NCBI GenBank assembly: GCA_029263355.1
Contig: JAJCXQ010000312.1
Coordinates: 1 to 33,654 of the forward strand
DNA length: 33,654 nucleotides
Reading direction: 5' to 3'
Source of the DNA: Acidobacteriota bacterium
GTDB taxonomy: Bacteria; Acidobacteriota; Thermoanaerobaculia; Multivoradales; J023
The notes under the pieces are model-generated. The model ran no database searches, had not been told where the DNA came from, and saw only the letters and a list, made by a program, of their open reading frames with translations. The position numbers were made by a program, and so were the translations under genes. Of the stretch, positions 1 to 6,967 are shown in pieces (within the stretch, counting starts at the first letter, position 1; each line of letters begins with the position of its first letter).

Positions 1-1
1 G

Positions 2-121
2 CAGATTTATGCAGGTGAGGCGACCCGGCTCGCCTACATGACCGATGAGGCGAAGGAAGGTCGTGATGCCTTCGTTGAGAAACGACCGCGAGACTTCTCC
101 AAATTTCCTTGGCGTTACTGA
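2..121 (+). CDS. menB: 1,4-dihydroxy-2-naphthoyl-CoA synthase, C-terminal end (partial)
   Basis: Only the last 39 codons are in the window; the gene starts upstream and stops at TGA 119-121. The tail contains [13 protein letters not shown] followed by [12 protein letters not shown], which is the pattern that closes MenB proteins. MenB is a crotonase-fold enzyme that cyclises o-succinylbenzoyl-CoA to dihydroxynaphthoyl-CoA in menaquinone synthesis, in the cytoplasm. Other crotonases share the EGRxAF helix, but the DFSKFPW ending is much more typical of MenB. The active site lies outside the window, so activity cannot be judged. No other menaquinone gene is visible downstream. Confidence 0.75.
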   Translation, partial: QIYAGEATRLAYMTDEAKEGRDAFVEKRPRDFSKFPWRY

Positions 122-223
122 GTTTGCTTATTCAGCGCTAGGCCAATATTCACTGGTGATCTCCGGGCAAAGTTGATGGAAATGGTAGGCTGGCTGAAGT
201 GTCTCGCGACGTTCTGTCTAAAA

Positions 224-268
224 CAGTGTCGGTTAGGTCAGTGTCGGTTAGAACATTGCCGTTTAGAG
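224..268. repeat. three 15-bp direct repeats upstream of the P450 gene
   Basis: Three head-to-tail units of exactly 15 bp start at 224, 239 and 254. The first 13 bases, CAGTGTCGGTTAG, are identical in units 1 and 2; unit 3 (CATTGCCGTTTAG) matches 10 of 13. The array ends 19 bp before a TATAAT. This looks like an iterated protein-binding site for a regulator of the P450 gene; that role is inferred. Confidence 0.6.
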
Positions 269-287
269 CCCTGGGTTGTCGGGACCG

Positions 288-293
288 TATAAT
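288..293 (+). promoter_or_regulatory. candidate -10 element for the P450 gene
   Basis: A perfect TATAAT lies about 85 bp before the P450 start. No good -35 hexamer is found 16-18 bp upstream; that position holds the end of the 15-bp repeat array. This fits an activator-dependent promoter, but it is only a motif match. Confidence 0.4.
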
Positions 294-378
294 TCATTGA
301 TTAGGTCCGCCGCTGACCTTGTCTGTTCGGTGACTGTGGGAGGGGCCGAATGGTGCCGGGTTGCAAAAGGGAGATGCC

Positions 379-1737
379 ATGAATAACTTGCCCACTCCCC
401 CAGAACCGTCGTTGTCGCGGTTTCAACAGACCCTCCGCTTCATAAAGGAGCCCTACGGGTTCTTGGCCCGTACACGGGCTGAGTGCGGCGAGATCTTCAC
501 CTTGCGTTTGCTGGGGATGGGCAAGTGGGTTTTCCTGTGTAATGTCCAGGCCCTCAACGAGCTCTACAAGCTGCCGGAAGAGCAAGTTCTGGCAGGTGAG
601 ATTCGCAAGAAGCTCGTGGCTTACCTCTTCGGAAGCCGAGCCAGCGTTTCGCTCGACGGCCCTGAGTACAGCGAACGCCGACGGGTGATAATGCCTTTTT
701 TTGGTGGCCGACGAGTCTTCCAGCACACTGGCTTACTTCATCGGCTCACCGAAGAAAAGCTCATGCGGTGGCCTATCGACGAAGCGTTCCAGCTCCAGCC
801 GCACCTCAACGAAATCTCGCTCGAAGCTTCTTCCAGGATCCTCTTCGGCCCTCTCGACCAAGATCCGGCAACTCTGCTAGTGCCGTATGCTCGGCGCTTC
901 CTGGTCGCATTGCGGCCGTCGTCGGTACAGTCTCGCCCGTTGCAGTGGGACCTGGGGCGTTGGAGTCCCTACGGCCGCTTCCTCATCGCGCGTCGTGAGC
1001 TCTACGGGGCTCTAGATACCGTGATCTCTGCCCTCCAACGGCGACGCGCGTTCGATGAAGTGGATCCGGAGCCGGAGGACGTCCTGTCGGCGTTGATGGC
1101 GGCGGAGCTTTATGAAGACGCAGAGGACTGTCGCGAGGCGATCGTACACGAGATGACTGCTCTCGTCGTCGGTGGCGCCGAGACCACCTCCAAGGTACTG
1201 GCTTGGACTCTGCTCGGGGTGTTGTCCCACCGACAGATCTTCGACCGCTTGCGTCAGGAGCTCGATGATGGGCTGGGTGAGAGACCGATCAGGACTGAAG
1301 ATCTCAGGCGGCTGCACTACCTCCATGCAGTCATTCAAGAGGGTATGCGGTTTCAGTCGGTCGGCCCCTTTGCTGGACCTCGGATCGCCAAGCAAGACAT
1401 ACAGATTTGCGGGTACCGTATTGCCGCCGGCACTCCCCTTGCGCAGTGCCTTCAAGAGGTGGGACGCAGTGACTTTTTTCCCAACCCCGAACAATTCGAT
1501 CCCGAGAATTTCCTCGATCGCAAGATCAAGGCCAGCGACTGGAGTCCCTTTGGTGGCGGCACGAGGTTGTGTGCAGGGATGGGTCTGGCGCAGCTCGAAT
1601 TAGCTGTGGTGGTGGGTACCCTCGTCCAGCGGCTAGATCTCGAGCTCGGATCCAGCTCCACCGAGCCCACCCGAGCTGGGATCACGTACCAGCCTGCGAA
1701 TGGCCTGAGTGTCATCGTTCGACGCCGGCGGTTCTGA
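379..1737 (+). CDS. cytochrome P450
   Basis: A 452-residue P450, normal length for a soluble bacterial enzyme, with no N-terminal membrane anchor. The family marks are all present: the I-helix oxygen-activating motif GGAETT at residues 265-270, the K-helix ExxR pair E321/R324 (EGMR), a PERF-like segment (FDPENF), and the haem loop FGGGTRLCAG with the haem-ligating cysteine at about residue 398. P450s use electrons from redox partners to hydroxylate or otherwise oxidise small molecules. The substrate cannot be read from the sequence, and no ferredoxin or reductase gene lies nearby. The ATG at 379 is chosen because AAGGGAG lies just upstream; a TTG at 361 would add six residues. The gene stands alone, 145 bp before the sigma factor. 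Confidence 0.93.
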   Translation: MNNLPTPPEPSLSRFQQTLRFIKEPYGFLARTRAECGEIFTLRLLGMGKWVFLCNVQALNELYKLPEEQVLAGEIRKKLVAYLFGSRASVSLDGPEYSERRRVIMPFFGGRRVFQHTGLLHRLTEEKLMRWPIDEAFQLQPHLNEISLEASSRILFGPLDQDPATLLVPYARRFLVALRPSSVQSRPLQWDLGRWSPYGRFLIARRELYGALDTVISALQRRRAFDEVDPEPEDVLSALMAAELYEDAEDCREAIVHEMTALVVGGAETTSKVLAWTLLGVLSHRQIFDRLRQELDDGLGERPIRTEDLRRLHYLHAVIQEGMRFQSVGPFAGPRIAKQDIQICGYRIAAGTPLAQCLQEVGRSDFFPNPEQFDPENFLDRKIKASDWSPFGGGTRLCAGMGLAQLELAVVVGTLVQRLDLELGSSSTEPTRAGITYQPANGLSVIVRRRRF

Positions 1738-1882
1738 GCTGCTCTAGGCGCACCGCACCTCATGTGGCGCCGGCTCTTTCAGGGATTCGGGATGCTGCTA
1801 CACTCATGGCGGCCTGGAAAGTTTGCAAAACCGCTTTGCGAAGCCACTCGAGTCCGCGGAAGTGGACGGACCGGAGGTTTGT

Positions 1883-2476
1883 GTGCAGCGACCAGAAATC
1901 GATGTCACCGAGTTGCTCGAAGCATGGCGCGGCGGTGACGCGCGGGCCCTCGATTTGTTGATGCCGGTGGTCTACGACGAGCTCCGTACCTTGGCGCGCT
2001 CCTATCTCCGCCGGGAGCGTCCCGACCACACCTTGCAGGCGACAGCGGTGACCCACGAAGCCTACTTACGGTTGGTCGAAAAGACGCATCCCCGCTGGCA
2101 AGGGCGTTTGCATTTTTTTGCTGTCGCAGCCCAGGTGATGCGAAGGGTGCTGGTGGATCATGCGCGCGGTCGGCTGGCGGCCAAACGGGGTGGCGATGCC
2201 ATCAAAGTTTCGCTCGAGGACAGCGATGCGGCCGTCGAGCCGCAACTCGATGTGCTCGACCTCGACGCGGCATTGACCCGTCTCGCGAAACGTGACGAGC
2301 GCAAAGCCAAGGTGATCGAGCTGCGCTATTTTGGTGGCCTGACGGCGCGCGAGACCGCCGAGGTGCTAGAGGTATCCAAGGAGACGGTGCAGCTCGATAC
2401 TCGCTTTGCGCGTTCATGGCTGAACCGTGAGCTAAAGACTGTATCTTCTTTGGGCCGGCCGCAGGAAGATGACTGA
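1883..2476 (+). CDS. ECF-type RNA polymerase sigma factor (Sigma70_ECF family)
   Basis: A 197-residue sigma factor of the type common in Planctomycetes and Acidobacteria. Region 2 spans about residues 8-95 (VYDELRTLARSYLRRER, then HTLQATAVTHEAYLRLV and a conserved HFFAVAAQVMRRVLVDHAR). Region 4 spans about 130-190, with a helix-turn-helix around GLTARETAEVLEVSKETV and a closing FARSWLNREL. The GTG at 1883 is preferred because GGAGG lies five bases upstream; a TTG at 1823 would add 20 residues unlike the family. The stop overlaps the kinase start by 8 bp, so the two are translationally coupled. In such pairs the kinase is thought to control sigma activity; here that is inference from arrangement. 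No anti-sigma gene is seen. Confidence 0.92.
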   Translation: MQRPEIDVTELLEAWRGGDARALDLLMPVVYDELRTLARSYLRRERPDHTLQATAVTHEAYLRLVEKTHPRWQGRLHFFAVAAQVMRRVLVDHARGRLAAKRGGDAIKVSLEDSDAAVEPQLDVLDLDAALTRLAKRDERKAKVIELRYFGGLTARETAEVLEVSKETVQLDTRFARSWLNRELKTVSSLGRPQEDD

Positions 2477-4991
2477 CGAACGTTGGCGACGCGTCGAAGA
2501 GATATTTGCCAGCGCGGTTGATCTCGACGGTGCGGCTCGCCGTCGACACCTGGAGCACGAATGTGCTGGTGACGACGAGCTCTTGCGAGAGCTCGAGGGG
2601 CTCCTCGAGGCCGACAATCGCGCCGACCTGTTGACCGGGGTGGTGGAGAGTGCCGCGGCTGAGATTGTCGCCGAGCGCGATACTCTGATCGCCGGCCACC
2701 GGCTGGGCTCGTGGTTGGTCGCGGAGCGCCTCGGCGAGGGTGGGATGAGCGTGGTTTATCGCGCCACTCGTGCCGATGAACAATTTGAGAAGCAGGTCGC
2801 GTTGAAGGTCCTCAAGCGGGGTATGGACTCCGACGAAATTCTGCATCGCTTTTCGATCGAACGGGAGATTCTCGCCCGGCTCGAGCATCCCAACATCGCT
2901 CGTTTGCTCGACGCAGGGAGCACCCGTGACGGAAGGCCATATTTCGTCATGGAGCTGATTACAGGCGATCCAATCGATGTGTATTGTGATCGTCGCCGTT
3001 TGGACATCGATCAACGCTTGCGTCTTTTCGCCCAGGTTTGCGACGCGGTTGCTCACGCTCACCGCAATCTTGTTGTACATCGCGATCTCAAGCCGAGCAA
3101 TATCTTGGTCACTGAGGAGGGAGTGCCCAAACTGCTGGACTTCGGCATCGCCAAGTTGTTGGACCCTGAGGTGGGTTCGCAGGTGATTGATCTGACGGTG
3201 ACTCCCTTGCGACTGCTGACCCCGGGATATGCCAGCCCCGAGCAGGTCACTGGCGGGGCGATCACCACCGCCAGCGACATTTACTCGTTAGGAGTCGTGT
3301 TATACCAGCTGTTGTGTGGTCAGCGTCCTTACCGCCTCACTGGTCGCTCGACGCACGAGGTCGAGCAGGCGGTTCGTGAGCAACAGCCGCGGCGGCCGAG
3401 TACGGCGGTGCTGAGACCTTCCGAACCGGTGGCTGGGTCCATGCCCGAGGTCGAAAAGATCGCCCACCAACGTGGGCTCGAGGCGCGCGAGCTAGCGCAG
3501 CGTCTGCAGGGTGACCTCGACGCCGTGGTGCTCAGGGCCCTGCGCAAGCTGCCTGCAGCACGTTATCCATCGGTCGAGCATCTGGCTGATGATCTCGATC
3601 GCTATCGTCATCATCAGCCGGTAGTCGCGCGGCGCGGTACCCTGCGCTATCGCGGCGGGCTGTTCCTGCGGCGCCACCGCTGGGGAGTGGGTTTGGCGTC
3701 GTTGGCTTCGCTAGTGTTGATTGCCTTTGTAGCCGCGTTGCTCCTCCAAACGACGCGCCTCGAGCGTGAGCGGGAGGCCTCTGAACGCCGGCTCCGGCTC
3801 TCCGAAGAGGTGAAGGAGTTTCTGATCGACCTCTTCCCGGTCGCCGGGCCGCCGGGTGAAGGAGCGCAGCTCACCGCCCGGGAATTGCTCGAGCGTGGCG
3901 CGGAACGGGCAACGTCGGACAATGAACATCCGCCGGACGTACGCGCTGCCCGGCTCGAGACGGTGGGCCGCGTCTACCAGCGACTGGGGCTCTATCAGCA
4001 GGCGGCGCCCCTGCTCGAAGAATCGTTGCAGGAGATCGGCCGCAGTGCCGGTCGGCAGAGTGCCGAATACGCATCGGGCCTCAACCAGCTGGCGATTCTC
4101 AAAGTCAAACAAGGGGCTTTCGAAGAAGCCGAGCCGCTGTTTCGCGAAACGCTAGAGCTGCGACAGACATTGTTCGGCCCCCGTCACCCGCTGATCGCTG
4201 CCAGTCTCAATAATCTTGGCCTCTTACGGCATGATCACGGCGACTATTTCGGAGCTGAGCCGCTCTATCGGCAGGCGGTCGCGATGGATACGGCTCTCGA
4301 AGGCCCCGACTCTCTCTATACCCTTGCCGACAAAGCCAATCTTGGTCTGCTGTTGTACGATCTCGGGGATTACGAAGCTTCTGAGGCCTTGTTGCGCGAG
4401 GTGATCGCCGGGCGGCAAGCGAGCCTGGGCTCAACCCATGAGGAGCTTGCTGAGCCTCTTACTCAACTCGGTAGAGTGCTCATGCGAGACGGTCGCTACA
4501 GCGAAGCCGAGGGCCTCATGGAGCGTGCTCTCGACATCCTCGGCGAGGCTCTCGGCGAAGACCATCCAGAGATTGCGCGGGTACTGGCTCCCCTCGCCGA
4601 GCTCAACCGCGCTCGCGGTGACCTGGCCGCGGCCGAGGTGCTATATCGAGAGGCCTTGGCGATCCGCAGGAAGCGTTTCGCAGAGGAGCATCCCGAGATC
4701 ACGACCAATCTCAGCGGCCTAGCCGTAGTGCTCCTGGACGCTCAAAGACTCAATGAAGCTGAACTTCTGCTTCAGCAGGTGATCGAGAGCTATCGGCTCA
4801 ACGGGCGCGGGGATCGTCCCGATGCCGCTGCCGCGCTCTGTGGCCTCGGCCGTCTTTGGCTAGAGGCCGGGGATGTTGCTGCCGCGCTGCCGCTGTTGCA
4901 TCGATCCGCGGCGATCTTCGAGCGTCACTTGCCTCCGGAGCATTGGCGAAATCGCGAGCTCGCCGAGTTGCTTGCCCGAGCGTCCGAGTAA
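2469..4991 (+). CDS. membrane-bound Ser/Thr protein kinase with C-terminal TPR domain
   Basis: This 840-residue protein has an N-terminal cytoplasmic kinase domain at about residues 80-375. It shows a glycine-rich loop (GEGGMSVVY, 89-97), the ATP-binding lysine K113 in VALKVLK, the catalytic loop HRDLKPSN (204-211, D206), DFG at 224-226, and SPEQ in place of the APE motif. A single hydrophobic helix at about 405-425 should span the inner membrane. The rest holds about seven TPR-like repeats, with recurrent patterns such as YxxAEPLYRQAV and LxxLGRVLMRDGRYSEAE, and would lie outside the membrane. Kinase-TPR proteins of this architecture commonly pair with the sigma type encoded just upstream. 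All key catalytic residues are present, so it should be active. The partner that binds the TPR domain is unknown. Confidence 0.93.
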   Translation: MTDERWRRVEEIFASAVDLDGAARRRHLEHECAGDDELLRELEGLLEADNRADLLTGVVESAAAEIVAERDTLIAGHRLGSWLVAERLGEGGMSVVYRATRADEQFEKQVALKVLKRGMDSDEILHRFSIEREILARLEHPNIARLLDAGSTRDGRPYFVMELITGDPIDVYCDRRRLDIDQRLRLFAQVCDAVAHAHRNLVVHRDLKPSNILVTEEGVPKLLDFGIAKLLDPEVGSQVIDLTVTPLRLLTPGYASPEQVTGGAITTASDIYSLGVVLYQLLCGQRPYRLTGRSTHEVEQAVREQQPRRPSTAVLRPSEPVAGSMPEVEKIAHQRGLEARELAQRLQGDLDAVVLRALRKLPAARYPSVEHLADDLDRYRHHQPVVARRGTLRYRGGLFLRRHRWGVGLASLASLVLIAFVAALLLQTTRLEREREASERRLRLSEEVKEFLIDLFPVAGPPGEGAQLTARELLERGAERATSDNEHPPDVRAARLETVGRVYQRLGLYQQAAPLLEESLQEIGRSAGRQSAEYASGLNQLAILKVKQGAFEEAEPLFRETLELRQTLFGPRHPLIAASLNNLGLLRHDHGDYFGAEPLYRQAVAMDTALEGPDSLYTLADKANLGLLLYDLGDYEASEALLREVIAGRQASLGSTHEELAEPLTQLGRVLMRDGRYSEAEGLMERALDILGEALGEDHPEIARVLAPLAELNRARGDLAAAEVLYREALAIRRKRFAEEHPEITTNLSGLAVVLLDAQRLNEAELLLQQVIESYRLNGRGDRPDAAAALCGLGRLWLEAGDVAAALPLLHRSAAIFERHLPPEHWRNRELAELLARASE

Positions 4992-5498
4992 CTCAATTAA
5001 TCAGCTCCGTCGCTCGCCCCACAGCCCCGAATGCTGACACCGGCACGGGTCGGGCGACCTCGTGGGCTGCGCCGCAGCTCCGAACTCGCCGGTCCTATTG
5101 CGAGGGGCATAAGTCCATGTATTACAACTCGATACGAGAAGCCAAGATTCGTTTAGCTCGAACACGCTCGCTGCTTGCTCGCTCCACGAGTTCTCCCTCG
5201 CTGGGCCGAAAACGGCAAAACCGGACGTGAGCTACTGAAACTACGCCACCGGACGCAACTTCTCCCACCAATCGGACGCCGCCCGCCGCACCCGCCCCAG
5301 CTTCGAGGCCGCTGGCGCTGTTGTCCCACTCTGCAACGGGACGTCATAGGCGCGGCTGCCGGCGGTGTTCGGCCGGCGACGCTGACGCCGTCTCGGCAAG
5401 ATGACTCATTTCCTCTATTATAGAGAATATCGTTCGAAGATAGGCCCGGTGGGTGCTACATCACCAAGCAACCGATCGGCGAGTACCCGCCGCTGGAC
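4992..5498. other. non-coding stretch after the kinase gene
   Basis: About 500 bp with no credible gene: the open frames are short, lack ribosome binding sites and have no recognisable motif. The only local structure I can point to is an AT-rich 13-bp perfect palindrome, CTCTATTATAGAG, at 5413-5425, unusual in this GC-rich context, and a GCCGG-rich hairpin around 5358-5380. No tRNA-like or known small-RNA fold was recognised, and there is no clear terminator right behind the kinase stop. Confidence 0.5.
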
Positions 5499-5547
5499 TC
5501 GAAGAAGCCACATACCGGGAGCGCCGGCGTCTCGCCGGCTTCTTCGA
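5499..5547 (-). terminator. long inverted repeat just downstream of the XRE gene
   Basis: An 11-bp perfect inverted repeat, TCGAAGAAGCC at 5499-5509 and GGCTTCTTCGA at 5537-5547, begins two bases after the stop of the leftward XRE gene. An inner 7-bp hairpin (GCCGGCG / CGCCGGC, 5523-5539) is an alternative fold. The place suits a transcription end, but no T-run follows on the minus strand, so it may be Rho-dependent or a 3' stabiliser. Confidence 0.5.
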
Positions 5548-5548
5548 T

Positions 5549-5851
5549 TTAGCCAAACGCTCCACGCTCGAGTGCGCCGAGGCGCTGCTCGATGTCCACC
5601 AGCCGGCTCTTCAGGCTGCCGGGGCGCTTGCCGAGATGATCGAGCTCGTCTTGCAGGTCGTGAAAGTCACATTCGAGGGCTGCAAGATACTGCGCCAGGA
5701 GCCTCAAGCTCGGATGTTTGCGACCGGTTTCCCAATGGGAAATGGTGCGGAAGTCTGGCCCGCCCTGCTGAGCGACCCGGGTCTGCGTGACGCCAACACG
5801 TACGCGCAACAAGCGCAATGCCTGGCTGATGGGAAAGTCCTGCTCGCTCAT
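5549..5851 (-). CDS. XRE-family helix-turn-helix protein
   Basis: A 100-residue protein with an XRE/Cro-type HTH at about residues 8-58. The pattern ALRLLRVRVGVTQTRVAQ, then FRTISHWETGRKHPSLRLLAQYL is classical for this DNA-binding fold. The C-terminal third (about 65-98) is charged and helical, ending in DIEQRLGALE, and may be a short coiled coil for dimerisation. The ATG at 5851 has TGGAGG seven bases upstream; a longer frame back to 5950 has no such signal and would overlap the preceding gene. It is the last gene of a leftward cluster, and its start codon overlaps the stop of a 13-codon ORF. Its target is unknown; an inverted repeat at 6552-6570 upstream of the cluster is a candidate. Confidence 0.85.
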   Translation of the reverse strand: MSEQDFPISQALRLLRVRVGVTQTRVAQQGGPDFRTISHWETGRKHPSLRLLAQYLAALECDFHDLQDELDHLGKRPGSLKSRLVDIEQRLGALERGAFG

Positions 5852-5889
5852 TTGCCGGCCTCCAGGTATCGCAATAGACCGCGTTTCAT
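5848..5889 (-). CDS. 13-codon mini-ORF joining two genes
   Basis: Too short for normal gene calling, but well placed. It reads MKRGLLRYLEAGK. Its ATG overlaps the stop of the 200-aa gene (ATGA at 5886-5889) and its TGA overlaps the start of the XRE gene (ATGA at 5848-5851). It has its own GGAGG four bases upstream of the ATG, and the ribosome binding site of the XRE gene lies inside it. The simplest reading is a translational-coupling or leader peptide that lets ribosomes pass from the first gene to the XRE gene. Chance is possible because the element is so short. Confidence 0.45.
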   Translation of the reverse strand: MKRGLLRYLEAGK

Positions 5890-6488
5890 GGTTCCTCCGT
5901 CGGCTCGGTTTCGGTGGACTCGGCAGGGGCCGCGACCGATGCGTGCTCATCCGTCGCTTCCGGTTTGTCGAGTTCCAGGAGGTTCAGCAGGTGGCGCAGC
6001 CGCGTCACGACGTCCATCAGCATGAGGTCGGTCTCGGCGAAGATGTCACCGCCGGAGACCCGCTGCCAGATCTCGGCAGCCAAGCTGTTGAGGGTGCTGA
6101 CAAAGCTCTGGAGCAGGGTCAGTTGGGGCGCCCGTGGGAAAACCGCCACCGGGTCCACGGGTCGACCGCGGTAGTAGAGCTCCACCAGCCCGTTACGCGA
6201 CAGGAACTGCCCGGTGAGGGCGCAGCGTGGCGCCGGGTCTGTGTAGGCGGGGCCAAGAGTGACGTCACCCTCCGGTCGCTCGGCCTGCCACAGCAGCGGA
6301 TCTGCCCCCGCCAGCTCGGCGACGACGTCTTTCGGGCGGTTGGGCAAGCCGTCCTCGCCTCGGCGCACGATCTCGAGACCACCTTCGACTTTGACCAGGA
6401 ATTGCAGGCCGTCGCCAAGCTGGGCCAAGGCGAATTCGAGCTGGGTGACGGCGGAATGTAAGGCTTTCACAGCGGCGTCTTGTGGCAT
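5886..6488 (-). CDS. hypothetical protein, 200 aa, of unknown function
   Basis: I do not recognise this family. The start is well supported by AGGAGGA a few bases before the ATG. The N-terminal 35 residues are helical (AVKALHSAVTQLEFALAQL), the middle holds a region rich in Pro, Gly and aromatic residues, and residues about 125-175 form two long helices (LLQSFVSTLNSLAAEIW and LMLMDVVTRLRHLLNLLEL). The last 25 residues are an acidic Thr/Glu/Pro tail that is probably disordered. There is no signal peptide or membrane segment, so it should be cytoplasmic. It is the first gene of a cluster with the XRE protein, with which it is translationally linked through a mini-ORF; a regulatory partnership is therefore likely but not shown. 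Confidence 0.75.
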   Translation of the reverse strand: MPQDAAVKALHSAVTQLEFALAQLGDGLQFLVKVEGGLEIVRRGEDGLPNRPKDVVAELAGADPLLWQAERPEGDVTLGPAYTDPAPRCALTGQFLSRNGLVELYYRGRPVDPVAVFPRAPQLTLLQSFVSTLNSLAAEIWQRVSGGDIFAETDLMLMDVVTRLRHLLNLLELDKPEATDEHASVAAPAESTETEPTEEP

Positions 6489-6817
6489 CTGGGTTCCTCC
6501 TGGGCCGGGAGGTTAGGGCCAGGTGCTTTGGGCTTGCAGAGCCGACACGAATTCCGACGCACAGTCGGAAAATTCGGTCTTTGTGTCAAACCTAAGTGCC
6601 TCCCCAGAATTCCCAAGCTTTCCAAAATACAGGGCGGATTGAACAGATTGAGCTCCACCATCGGGAACCAGACTACACGCTTGAAAGAGATGGATTTCTC
6701 TAAACAGAGATTCTCTGGTAAGAGTATGGTGCGATAGGACCACGCTAACTTTCAGAGATTCGGGCGGTCGGCGGCGTGCATTGAAGCTCGGCGTGCGATC
6801 CGCTCGACGGAGGTTAG
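6489..6817. other. regulatory stretch upstream of the leftward XRE cluster
   Basis: No gene seen in these 330 bp. Two dyads stand out. TTCCGAC-N5-GTCGGAA at 6552-6570 is a perfect 7-bp inverted repeat about 65 bp before the start of the 200-aa gene, and suits an operator for the XRE protein. CAGAGATTCTCTG at 6705-6717 is a 13-bp palindrome. A perfect TTGACA on the minus strand (6584-6589) has no acceptable -10 at normal spacing. Confidence 0.45.
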
Positions 6818-6967
6818 ATGATGTACCAGCAGAAGTATTCAGCGAGCGTTTTGTCCAACGTGGCATTTGAATGGGTGGCCGCTCCGCTCCGCAGGTCGCA
6901 GAGCACCGGGGAGGCGACAACAAGCGGCCCCCCAGCGCTGGGGCCGCTGATCGACCCAGAGGGTTAG
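6818..6967 (+). CDS. possible 49-aa small protein convergent with the HTH-TPR gene
   Basis: A short rightward frame starting ATGATG at 6818, with GGAGG at 6809-6813, ends at TAG 6965-6967. It overlaps the stop of the leftward HTH-TPR gene by four bases. The product begins MMYQQKYSASVLSNV and its second half is rich in Gly, Pro, Ser and Thr. No signal peptide or known motif is clear. Against it: the hairpin at 6923-6948, likely the terminator of the opposing gene, lies inside the frame, and the window is GC-rich enough for chance frames. The good ribosome binding site is the main support. Confidence 0.3.
   Translation: MMYQQKYSASVLSNVAFEWVAAPLRRSQSTGEATTSGPPALGPLIDPEG
6923..6948 (-). terminator. 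terminator-like hairpin after the HTH-TPR gene
   Basis: AGCGGCCCC at 6923-6931 pairs perfectly with GGGGCCGCT at 6940-6948, about 16 bp beyond the stop of the leftward HTH-TPR gene. On the minus strand it is followed by TTGTTGT, a weak T-rich stretch. It is GC-rich and well placed. Confidence 0.55.

Noticed and set aside
301..726. 141-residue leftward frame over the P450 start
   Set aside because: It is antisense to the P450 gene with no motif of its own.
6584..6589. minus-strand TTGACA as -35 for the 200-aa gene
   Set aside because: No acceptable -10 hexamer occurs 15-19 bp downstream.
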